From an uncultured Acetatifactor sp. (GTDB lineage Bacteria; Bacillota; Clostridia; Lachnospirales; Lachnospiraceae): DNA of 47,490 bases. Numbering within the stretch: position 1 is the first letter of the stretch; every line of letters begins with the position of its first letter. Positions 1 to 7,001 of the stretch are shown piece after piece. Where the stretch lies: assembly GCA_947625255.1 (NCBI GenBank), contig CANQNT010000025.1, forward strand, positions 1-47,490. Reading direction: 5' to 3'. Below the pieces are notes generated by a model. That model was not told where the DNA came from, ran no database searches, and saw only the letters and a program-made list of their open reading frames with translations. Both the position numbers and the translations under genes were made by a program.

Positions 1-1614
1 GAAGTCACGGAAATCGATGAAGCGACCGAGATCGATGAAGCCACGGAGATTGACGATGAAGCCACGGAGGTCGGCACTCGTGTTGCGGATGTCCGGGGCG
101 GCTCCAATATGGGGAATGCTTTGCGAAGATTTGATCCGGATACTGGCCCGCGTGCGAGGCAGAAGCCAACGGTCTCTTCTGGAAAGAAAGGACCCGGAGC
201 GTCTCGGGCTTCGCGGTATCGGCCGGTGGCGGAAGGCACCGCGCTTATGATAAAGAAATATGGCAAAAGCCTAAGGCTGGACGAACGCAGCGACATTTAC
301 AGCGCGTGCGCCACGATGTATCATCTTTTGACCGGACAGAAACCTGCCCCATGCTATGAGAAGCAGGTTCCGGTGGAGAAGTTGATGCCTGCCGTAAATG
401 ATGCGTTTGCCCATATTCTGATGCATGGCCTGGAACAGGATCCGAAAAAGCGATTTAAGAATACCACTCAGATGCTGAACGCGATGAAGCAGATGGTGAA
501 GTCCACCAGGCGCTATAAGCATTTATTATGGAAACAGGATTTTATCCTGGTATTCGTTCTGGTTCTGTTTCTGGGAAGCGCCGGCGCGGCCTATGTGGGC
601 TGGAGGATGAGGAATGAGGAAAATCTGACAGCGCAGATGGGGGCGGCCGCTGATTATTATAATGCGGGCCAATATCAGGAAACGATCGATTATTTGCAAA
701 CCAATATTTTAAACAATGTTTTGTATCAGGAAAGTGCCCAGATGAGTCAGGGGTATTATTTAAGCGGCAGCTGTTATCTGGAGTTGGGGCAGTATGAAGA
801 AGCGATCACGGAATATCGCAAGGCTATTTTGCTGGACAGCAGTCAGTCCCTTTATTATCGGGATTATGGAATCGCGCTGGCCAGATCCGGCAATCTGGAA
901 CAGGCCAGGGAAAGCTTACTTCAGGCCCTGGCAAAAGGCTTGTCCGATGACAGTACCCTTTTGCTGCAGGGGGAGATTGCCAGTCTGGAAAGCGATTATG
1001 ACGCTGCGGTAAACTATCTGAATTCCTGTCTGGAAAGCACGGAGGATGACATGGTCCGGATGCACGCCTATGTGAAACTGGATCAGGTTCTGGAAGAAGG
1101 GCTTGGAGACGCGGCTTATGAGGAGCGAATCAGGATTTTGGAAGAGGCTTCCCAAAATTTGCCGAAAGAAAGAAGGCTTTTGGTATTAGAGAGACTGGCC
1201 CAGGCTTGCGGTGATTATGGACAGTTGACCGGTGATGAGAGCTATACGCTGAAAGCCATTGATGCCCTGGAGGAAATCATAGAACTGGGTTACGGCACCT
1301 TGGTGGAAAGGCTGGATCAGGCGGTATTTTATCAAAGTCTTGCCATGTTCGGGGAGGCGCGGACTTGCCTTTTGGAGGCAGACAAGGATTATCCGGATAA
1401 TTATCTGATTTATAAGAGACTGGCTTTTTTGGAAATGGATATTCAGGCGGTGTTGGATAATGACGCCAGGAACTATCAGGAATTTGAACAGTTTTTCCAG
1501 AAAGCGGACGAATTATATCAGGCACAAGGACCGGGAAAGGAACAGGATTTGGAGATGGAGTACCTCTATCAGGTTTATGATGAAGTCGCCGTAAAGGGTT
1601 GGCTTGGCAAATAA
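1..1614 (+). CDS. Ser/Thr protein kinase-like protein with TM helix and TPR repeats (5' partial)
   Basis: The frame is open from the first base, so the N-terminal kinase lobe lies outside the window. The visible part begins with acidic EIDEAT repeats (codons 1-22) and a basic low-complexity stretch. A recognisable C-lobe follows: DERSDIYS...MYHLLTG near codon 95-113 and DPKKRF near codon 153, matching subdomains IX and XI of Hanks-type kinases. Where GT..Y.APEQYG is expected, the sequence reads GTALMIKKYG, so the APE glutamate is missing and activity is doubtful. One membrane helix (about 181-201) separates this cytoplasmic part from an extracellular region with several TPR-like repeats, for example around codons 240-310. 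The gene is followed after 9 nt by a small membrane-protein gene in the same operon. Kinase-family membership is fairly sure; whether it phosphorylates anything is not. Confidence 0.75.
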   Translation, partial: EVTEIDEATEIDEATEIDDEATEVGTRVADVRGGSNMGNALRRFDPDTGPRARQKPTVSSGKKGPGASRASRYRPVAEGTALMIKKYGKSLRLDERSDIYSACATMYHLLTGQKPAPCYEKQVPVEKLMPAVNDAFAHILMHGLEQDPKKRFKNTTQMLNAMKQMVKSTRRYKHLLWKQDFILVFVLVLFLGSAGAAYVGWRMRNEENLTAQMGAAADYYNAGQYQETIDYLQTNILNNVLYQESAQMSQGYYLSGSCYLELGQYEEAITEYRKAILLDSSQSLYYRDYGIALARSGNLEQARESLLQALAKGLSDDSTLLLQGEIASLESDYDAAVNYLNSCLESTEDDMVRMHAYVKLDQVLEEGLGDAAYEERIRILEEASQNLPKERRLLVLERLAQACGDYGQLTGDESYTLKAIDALEEIIELGYGTLVERLDQAVFYQSLAMFGEARTCLLEADKDYPDNYLIYKRLAFLEMDIQAVLDNDARNYQEFEQFFQKADELYQAQGPGKEQDLEMEYLYQVYDEVAVKGWLGK

Positions 1615-1623
1615 GGAGTTCAT

Positions 1624-1758
1624 ATGGGAGACATGATTTTTTATGGAGGTTTGATCGGAATGGGAATCAGCCTTTTGCTGTGGTTGATTCTTATTCCCGT
1701 GTTTCGTGTACAGAGAAAAAAATTGCGGAAGAGGATTGAGGAGGGCGAAGAGGAATGA
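1624..1758 (+). CDS. 44-residue single-pass membrane peptide
   Basis: ATG at 1624 lies behind an AAGGAG ribosome site (1610-1617). The product has a short N-terminus, one hydrophobic helix (about residues 5-27, rich in Gly, Leu and Ile) and a highly charged tail of Arg/Lys followed by Glu residues. Its stop codon overlaps the ATG of the next gene in an ATGA arrangement, so translation is probably coupled. I recognise no family. Position and topology suggest an accessory subunit of the membrane complex encoded by this operon, which is inference only. Confidence 0.72.
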   Translation: MGDMIFYGGLIGMGISLLLWLILIPVFRVQRKKLRKRIEEGEEE

Positions 1759-3233
1759 AGAAGCTTTGGGCGAAGCATAAGCTGTTGGTGCTGGGAGTGC
1801 CTTGCGTGCTGATTCTGATGGCGGCGGCTTTTATCGGATATCTGCAGTTTCGGAAAGCCGCAAATGTACGGGAGTGCATTGAAGCGGGCAATCAGTATTT
1901 GTCGGAATTGGATTATGAACAAGCCATAGCGTCCTACAGACAGGCTCTCGATATTGATGAGAAAAACAAAGAAGCGAATCTGGGACTGGCGGAAGCCTAT
2001 GACGCCAATGATATGTTTCCCTATGCGGAAGCGGTTTACACGAACATGTTGAAGGATGATGATCAACAGGCGGACGTGTACCAAAAGCTTGCGGAGTTGT
2101 ATATTCGTCAGGAGAAGTTGGAGGAAGCCCGGGAACTTTTGGAAAAAGCCGTGGAAAAGGTGGAGGATGAGGTGGTCACGGAGTTGTATTATGTGGCCAG
2201 ACCGGAACCTCCGACTGTAAGCGTGGACGGGGGTACGTATACGGAGCGGTTTCAACTGGAGCTGAAGCCTTCCGGAGAGAGGCAGACGATTTATTATACG
2301 TTGGATGGAACGGAACCCACCACGGACTCCCAGGTATATACGACTCCTTTGATTTTGGAAAACGGGGTTACACAGCTAAAGGCAATCGTTGTGAATACCA
2401 CCGGATACCAGAGTGATATCGCCTCCTGGGAGTACGATCTTCAAATTCGGGATGTTTTGGTGGAATTGGAAGAGCCTTTGATCGAAGCTATTATCCGGGA
2501 AAAGCTGGGGCTGCCTTATGACCAGCCGATTTATAATGACGATATTGAACGTATTACTGAAGTCTATATCGTTGGGACTGCCGTGGGGACGGGAGAAGAC
2601 CAATATAATGTTCTCATGGAGGAAAACGCTTATTCCGTGGATGGGTATGAATATGCCCTTTATGCGGAAGGGCAGGTCGCAACGCTGAATGATCTGCAGT
2701 ATATGCCTTTCCTGGAACGGGTGGCGGTAGTCTACCAGCCGGATTTGGATATAAGTGCCCTTGCGGGTTGTACGGAACTAAAAGAGTTGTCGTTGGTTGG
2801 AGACAATTTGGATACGAATGATATTGCGGTGCTTCAGAATCTGGATAAGCTGGAGAAGCTGAATCTGGGATGGAATCAGATTCAGGATATCTCGGCACTG
2901 GACGGACTGGCTCATCTGACCTCTCTTGGTCTTTGGGGAAACCAAATTACGAATATCGCTCCGGTGGCGGGGATGGCTGATCTGGAATATCTGGATTTTT
3001 CCGATAATGCCGTAACAGATATTACCGCAGTCGCGGGGCTGACAAAGTTGAAACAGTTATGGATGTACTATAATAAAATCAGGGACATCAGCAGCCTGGC
3101 TAACCTATCCAATCTGCAGGTTCTGATGCTGCGGGACAACCCGATCAGCAATCCGGAAGAAGTGCGCAGTGTTTATCCCCATTTAATCAGGATCGATGAG
3201 GACTTGTTGAATCTGGGAGGTGATCAGGAATGA
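1755..3233 (+). CDS. Membrane-anchored TPR / CHB_HEX_C-like / leucine-rich repeat protein
   Basis: The 492-residue product has an N-terminal membrane helix (about 9-29) with a basic cytoplasmic tip, so the rest should be extracellular. TPR-like helices cover about 35-140. A chitobiase/beta-hexosaminidase C-terminal-like fold (CHB_HEX_C_1) follows at about 148-228, shown by the motif YYTLDGTEPT. The C-terminal half (about 240-480) is a run of 22-residue internalin/SDS22-type leucine-rich repeats, with motifs such as LEKLNLGWNQI and LEYLDFSDNAV. Such repeats usually bind protein or glycan ligands. The start overlaps the preceding stop by 4 nt, and its own stop overlaps the next ATG by 4 nt, so this is one tightly coupled operon. 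The domain calls are solid; the ligand is unknown. Confidence 0.82.
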   Translation: MKKLWAKHKLLVLGVPCVLILMAAAFIGYLQFRKAANVRECIEAGNQYLSELDYEQAIASYRQALDIDEKNKEANLGLAEAYDANDMFPYAEAVYTNMLKDDDQQADVYQKLAELYIRQEKLEEARELLEKAVEKVEDEVVTELYYVARPEPPTVSVDGGTYTERFQLELKPSGERQTIYYTLDGTEPTTDSQVYTTPLILENGVTQLKAIVVNTTGYQSDIASWEYDLQIRDVLVELEEPLIEAIIREKLGLPYDQPIYNDDIERITEVYIVGTAVGTGEDQYNVLMEENAYSVDGYEYALYAEGQVATLNDLQYMPFLERVAVVYQPDLDISALAGCTELKELSLVGDNLDTNDIAVLQNLDKLEKLNLGWNQIQDISALDGLAHLTSLGLWGNQITNIAPVAGMADLEYLDFSDNAVTDITAVAGLTKLKQLWMYYNKIRDISSLANLSNLQVLMLRDNPISNPEEVRSVYPHLIRIDEDLLNLGGDQE

Positions 3234-5416
3234 AAAAGAAAAAAATTCCCAAGTGGGCGCTTATTGTGGGTATTATCATGGCAATTGTGGTGATTGTCAT
3301 CGTGGGGCTTTGGTTCCTGAGGATTCATCGATTGGAGACCTTGGTGCAGCAGCAGAATTATGTGGCTTCCAAATTGATTGAGTTGGGCGATTATGAACAA
3401 GGGAGAATTTTGGCGGCCCAGAATGATCAAGTCAAGGAAAATCAGATTTCCAAGGAGCTTTTGGTGTTGGCAACCGGTTTTCAGAGCGATTATGTGACGG
3501 GGATCCGATACGCGGAAGGATATCTGGAAAAGGGCGCGGATGAGACTTTAACCAGTGCCAAGGCCGCCATGGAGACCTTTGTGACTGCGGAGGCGGCTTT
3601 GGACCAGAGTGCCTACGAATATACGGAAGAGTGTAATGAACTGAAAACCACGGTGCGCGAAAATCTTCTGCGTCTGCTTTTGGACGTGCAGAGCCGCATC
3701 CGGGTAAAGAGGAATAGTGAGAACATCCAGGCGATGCTGGATTTAATGTCATCCCAGGGAGTGGGACTGAACAGCGAGAATATGAAAGCGTTGGAAAAAG
3801 ATCATTCCACGCTGAGCAAGAAGCTGCGGACGGCATATGCGATTCAGACAGGAGATTACTCCGAAGCCTTTGAAAAAGCGGAAGAATTGTTCCAGGAGAA
3901 CGATTCCTTTGAAAATAGGGCGATGTTGGCCAATTTGGTCGCCAAGCATGGAAACCAGATTGGCGCCGCGGATGAAACCATCCTGGAACTTCAGGAAAAG
4001 CAGCAAGAGGAAAGTCAGCGTCTTTGGGATTTACAGAACAAGGTAAATGAAGCGGAAACGGAAGCGGAGGTCAATCGGCTGACAAGGCGGATCGAGGATC
4101 TGCAGGCCTCTATCAATGATTATAATGATCGGATTCAGGCGGAGCCGGTAAAGAGGGCAATCAATTTCATTGAGACAACCACACCCGTGACAGAACGCGG
4201 TACCGCTGCTTATAAGCTGGAATTGGCCCAGTTGTATTATCAGGCCAAGGATAAGGAAAAGGCGAAGGAACTCCTGACGGACGTTATTAAAGAAGAAGAC
4301 GAGAGTCCGGAACCCGCGTCTCTGCTCTTGAAAGACTTTATTCAATTTTATTTAATCATGAATGGGCAGGAGGAAAAACCCGGATATTTGGATACCCAGA
4401 CAATGAGTGTGGAAGTGATTTGGAATCGTATCGCACAGCTTTTGAATTTTATTGAAAGCGGCTCTTATTACAACGAGGCCGAATCTTTCTATGGGTATGT
4501 ACTGAGTGTGTTGGATGAACTGTACAACGGCGTGATCATCCGTAAAATTGACGCGACGAACTTCCCCACGGTTCGTGTTACCGTGAATGTGGCGATGGAA
4601 TTGGAAGAGCAGCTGCAAAAGGATAATTTCTCTATTTTGGAGATGAATAGTGCCATTAAGGATTTCAAAATTTTGAACGTGGATGAGATCGGTCTTGGTG
4701 ATGAGATGTCGGTGGTTTTGGTAGTGGACCGCAGCGGCAGTATGTCCGGTTCTCCTATGGAAGATACGCGAAAGGCCGTTTCAAATTTTATAAAAAATGT
4801 AGATGATACTATTCGAATTGGATTGGTCACGTTTGATAGTATGGCCAGGGTGGATTGTGAGATTACGGAAAGCAGGAATCCGGTTCTGCAGGCAATCCGT
4901 AATGTTCAGGCCGATGGAGGAACCAGTATTTATTCCGGACTTTTAGAGGCCGAAAATCTATTGGATGGTGAAAATGGACAAAGGATCGTGATCCTTTTGT
5001 CTGATGGAGCGGATGGTGATGCGGCGAGAATAGATGAGATTCTGGATGAGTTGAATCGAAAGAACATCTATGTCTATACGATCGGCTTTGGCGGAGCGGA
5101 TACGGAATATCTGAGCTATATTGCCAGTAAGACCAGAGGCAAATTTATTCAGGCTGATTCCAGCGAGGTGTTGGGCGAAATCTATTCGGCCATTGGAGAA
5201 TATATGGTGAATGACTACGTGATTGAATTTGATGTCGTAGTGGATCCGGAAAAGTATTCCCGTATCCTGAATGTGTCTGTGGATGTGAATGATGCTTTCG
5301 CGGAGCAGGAATATCATGTGGGCGTCTCCTATGAGGATATTTTAAAAGAACAAGATGAAAAGCCGCTTGCGGATTATTTCTGGCAAATTGGTGGTTCTCA
5401 GATGAATGCGCAGTAA
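3230..5416 (+). CDS. Membrane-anchored von Willebrand factor A domain protein
   Basis: The 728-residue product has an N-terminal membrane helix (about 9-29) and a long helical middle with a heptad-like coiled coil near 250-300. A vWA domain occupies about 493-680. All MIDAS elements are visible: DRSGS (D500, S502, S504), the threonine in GGTSIY (T565) and the aspartate in LSDGAD (D592), so it should bind a divalent metal and an acidic ligand. Such domains mediate protein contacts in surface assemblies. It overlaps the LRR gene by 4 nt, which suggests equal production and a shared complex. I do not recognise the N-terminal 490 residues as a named family. Confidence 0.85.
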   Translation: MKKKKIPKWALIVGIIMAIVVIVIVGLWFLRIHRLETLVQQQNYVASKLIELGDYEQGRILAAQNDQVKENQISKELLVLATGFQSDYVTGIRYAEGYLEKGADETLTSAKAAMETFVTAEAALDQSAYEYTEECNELKTTVRENLLRLLLDVQSRIRVKRNSENIQAMLDLMSSQGVGLNSENMKALEKDHSTLSKKLRTAYAIQTGDYSEAFEKAEELFQENDSFENRAMLANLVAKHGNQIGAADETILELQEKQQEESQRLWDLQNKVNEAETEAEVNRLTRRIEDLQASINDYNDRIQAEPVKRAINFIETTTPVTERGTAAYKLELAQLYYQAKDKEKAKELLTDVIKEEDESPEPASLLLKDFIQFYLIMNGQEEKPGYLDTQTMSVEVIWNRIAQLLNFIESGSYYNEAESFYGYVLSVLDELYNGVIIRKIDATNFPTVRVTVNVAMELEEQLQKDNFSILEMNSAIKDFKILNVDEIGLGDEMSVVLVVDRSGSMSGSPMEDTRKAVSNFIKNVDDTIRIGLVTFDSMARVDCEITESRNPVLQAIRNVQADGGTSIYSGLLEAENLLDGENGQRIVILLSDGADGDAARIDEILDELNRKNIYVYTIGFGGADTEYLSYIASKTRGKFIQADSSEVLGEIYSAIGEYMVNDYVIEFDVVVDPEKYSRILNVSVDVNDAFAEQEYHVGVSYEDILKEQDEKPLADYFWQIGGSQMNAQ

Positions 5417-5428
5417 GGGGGTGTGAAG

Positions 5429-6085
5429 ATGCGTAAAAAGGAGAAAAAAGAAAAGCTGACGAAAACTGTGGAAGAGGCCGGGACAAAGAAAGAATCCACC
5501 ATGGAGTACGAACTGGGATACCTCAAGGGGCAGCGCCTGAGAGGGATTCTGGAGCTTGTGGCCGGAGTGGCAGTATTGGGCCTGGGAATCTGGCTTTTCA
5601 GTAAGACCTGGGGAACTGCCTTGCTGTTTACGGATGCGTTTATTGGACGGATGGCGAGGTATTATTGGATCGTCCTGGTCGCTGCAGCGGTTCTCCTGGC
5701 TGTTGGAGTGTTGACCATGAGAAAACGCAAGATTCCAAAGAAACAGGAAACCGTTCAGGCAGGGGCGGCTGCTGAGTCCAGGAAGCCGGTTGCGGGTCCG
5801 ACTGCTGAGTCCAGGAAGCCGGTTGCGGGTCAGGCTGCTGAGTCCAGGAAACCGGAAGACGAGCAGACTGTCGAGCCGCAGAAACAGACCGGGGATCAGG
5901 CTTCGGTTCTGGAATCCGGGAAAAAGTTGCCTGCGGGGAGTACCCTGCAAATGGACGAAGCAGGTGGAGAATCCGAGGTATCTGCCGGGGAGTTGCGGAA
6001 AGAGGAGGGAGACATGTGCCCTCAATGCGGCAAGATGAGAAAACCCGACAAAGTTTTCTGCATTTACTGTGGGTATAAATTTTAG
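5429..6085 (+). CDS. Membrane protein with C-terminal zinc ribbon
   Basis: ATG 5429 is preferred over GTG 5423 because the AAGGGGG ribosome site (5415-5421) lies 7 nt before it and abuts the GTG. The product (about 218 residues) has a charged N-terminus, two hydrophobic helices (about 35-55 and 75-95), a low-complexity linker with three AESRKP repeats, and a C-terminal zinc ribbon with CPQCGKM...FCIYCGYKF (two CxxC pairs). Both termini are probably cytoplasmic. It is the last gene of the kinase/LRR/vWA operon and is followed by a terminator. Zinc-ribbon membrane proteins of this build are common in Clostridia, but their role is unknown. Confidence 0.78.
   Translation: MRKKEKKEKLTKTVEEAGTKKESTMEYELGYLKGQRLRGILELVAGVAVLGLGIWLFSKTWGTALLFTDAFIGRMARYYWIVLVAAAVLLAVGVLTMRKRKIPKKQETVQAGAAAESRKPVAGPTAESRKPVAGQAAESRKPEDEQTVEPQKQTGDQASVLESGKKLPAGSTLQMDEAGGESEVSAGELRKEEGDMCPQCGKMRKPDKVFCIYCGYKF
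5771..5869 (+). repeat. Three 33-nt in-frame tandem repeats
   Basis: Units start at 5771, 5804 and 5837. Each encodes 11 residues beginning AESRKP. The first two units are nearly identical and the third diverges in its second half. They form the linker between the membrane helices and the zinc ribbon. Copy number could vary between strains. Confidence 0.9.
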
Positions 6086-6158
6086 TCGGTCTGGCAGAAT
6101 GCACATGAAAATATAGTATAAATAACACTTTTGTCAGATGTTATTGCGCGAATGGTGA

Positions 6159-6201
6159 TTAAGGCAAAACGCTTGCGATAAGTTGTTTTGTCTTAATTTT
6201 T
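6159..6201 (+). terminator. Rho-independent terminator after the kinase/vWA operon
   Basis: A 12-bp stem (6159-6170 with 6185-6196, one G-T pair) encloses a 14-nt loop and is followed by TTTTT. It lies 73 nt after the zinc-ribbon stop and closes the operon. Confidence 0.8.
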
Positions 6202-6314
6202 GCAATTATTGAAGCAAAATAAACAGAAAACGGAACTTAAAATGTCAAATAATGTAAACACAGGCCGATAATGGAAATATTTTGAAATAATTTAAAATTT
6301 TTTGAAAAAATGTG

Positions 6315-6343
6315 TTGACAAATATGGGGTATCTGTGTATAAT
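6315..6343 (+). promoter_or_regulatory. Consensus sigma-A promoter of the intergenic RNA
   Basis: TTGACA (6315-6320) and TATAAT (6338-6343) are separated by exactly 17 nt, a full consensus match. It sits in an AT-rich region with no recognisable gene downstream for about 650 nt. The predicted start is near 6350. Confidence 0.85.
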
Positions 6344-6696
6344 AAAATCAACAAAAGAAAACAACACCAAAGTACAAAAGATAAATATCAACCAACGAAA
6401 GGAGGAAAGAGCAAAGCCTTAGAAAGGCTTCCTATTCAGTACATGTGGAACCTGACATCAAGAAGAACGAATAACGGAGGATGTTAAGAAGGGTTCCCAT
6501 ATCAAATAAATATTATTCTTCCATTAGATGAACAAATGAATATGGATACCAAGGATATAGAGACCAGGAACACATGAAAAGAGAACGATTCGCCAAAGAT
6601 GATTGGATAAGAACGTTGACGTACAAATTGTACATAGGAAAATGTGGAAAGGAACAAAAGATAAAATAATGGAAGAAAGAAATGGAGGTTAGACCA

Positions 6697-6714
6697 ATGG
6701 ACAGCATAGCCTAG
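6697..6714 (+). other. Five-codon ORF (MDSIA) before a terminator
   Basis: ATG 6697 follows GGAGG (6684-6688) with an ideal 8-nt gap. The ORF ends with TAG one base before the terminator stem begins at 6716. A ribosome on this ORF would cover the terminator, so it may act as an attenuation peptide. It may also be chance. Confidence 0.35.
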
Positions 6715-6715
6715 A

Positions 6716-6759
6716 GGGGCGTATCGAACTTAGAAAAAGTTGATACGCCCCTGATTTTT
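6716..6759 (+). terminator. Strong Rho-independent terminator of the intergenic RNA
   Basis: A 10-bp GC-rich stem (6716-6725 with 6742-6751) continues through a one-base bulge into AACT/AGTT (6727-6730 with 6738-6741). TTTTT follows at 6755-6759. Confidence 0.9.
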
Positions 6760-6781
6760 GCCATAAGAGTGACTCTTGAAA

Positions 6782-6834
6782 CGAAATGTCAGTTGTTCCC
6801 AGCTTGAGGATGGCAGGTGGCATTCGTTTTTTTT
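6782..6834 (+). terminator. Weaker second terminator-like hairpin
   Basis: CGAA-TGTC (6782-6790, one extra A) can pair with GGCATTCG (6819-6826), and eight T residues follow (6827-6834). It may be a backup terminator for the upstream unit. The stem is imperfect. Confidence 0.45.
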
Positions 6835-6905
6835 GTGACTTTTTATGCATGTTTAAGGATATTTGAGAGATTTCTTAATTTTTTCCTAAAGTGACGGATA
6901 AGGTA

Positions 6906-6934
6906 TGGTCAAAATGACCGGAATCATGTATGAT
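6906..6934 (+). promoter_or_regulatory. Likely promoter of the GH3 gene
   Basis: TGGTCA (6906-6911) and TATGAT (6929-6934) are spaced by 17 nt, with a predicted start about 6941, just upstream of the ribosome site at 6949-6956. Confidence 0.6.
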
Positions 6935-6959
6935 AAAGTAGTTGATGAGAGAGGGACAA

Positions 6960-7001
6960 ATGGAACGGTTTACGGATGAGGAACAGAACCATGGAAAATG
7001 A
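6960..7001 (+). other. 13-codon upstream ORF overlapping the GH3 start; possible frameshifted N-terminus
   Basis: ATG 6960 has a good ribosome site (GAGAGGGA, 6949-6956), better than any upstream of the main ORF. It reads MERFTDEEQNHGK and stops at 6999-7001, ten bases into the main ORF. Removing one A from the AAAA run at 6995-6998 would fuse it in frame to NDSQLSQED of the GH3 protein. It is either a coupled leader ORF or the true N-terminus split by a one-base shift. Confidence 0.5.

Larger units (their letters stand above)
6350..6759 (+). ncRNA. Candidate structured non-coding RNA, about 410 nt, unknown class
   Basis: The unit is bounded by a consensus promoter (6315-6343) and a strong terminator (6716-6759). 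Structure within it includes a perfect 7-bp hairpin (6414-6420 with 6424-6430) and a 17-bp interrupted stem: 6443-6452 pairs with 6492-6502 and 6453-6459 pairs with 6480-6486, leaving a 20-nt purine-rich loop. Three Shine-Dalgarno-like motifs occur (6398-6405, 6476-6480, 6684-6688). Only the last precedes a properly spaced start, that of a 5-codon ORF. A 31-codon ORF at 6574-6669 has a weak ribosome site. The unit does not look like tmRNA, RNase P RNA, 6S or SRP RNA. It could instead be a leader with attenuator or the remains of a decayed gene. Confidence 0.55.

Noticed and set aside
6302..6487. 61-codon ORF in the intergenic region
   Set aside because: Its first 14 codons contain the -35 and -10 boxes, so the start would lie upstream of the transcript start.
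6513..6707. 64-codon minus-strand ORF with hydrophobic residues
   Set aside because: No ribosome site, and the frame lies opposite the structured candidate RNA; the Phe/Tyr richness follows from the purine-rich plus strand.
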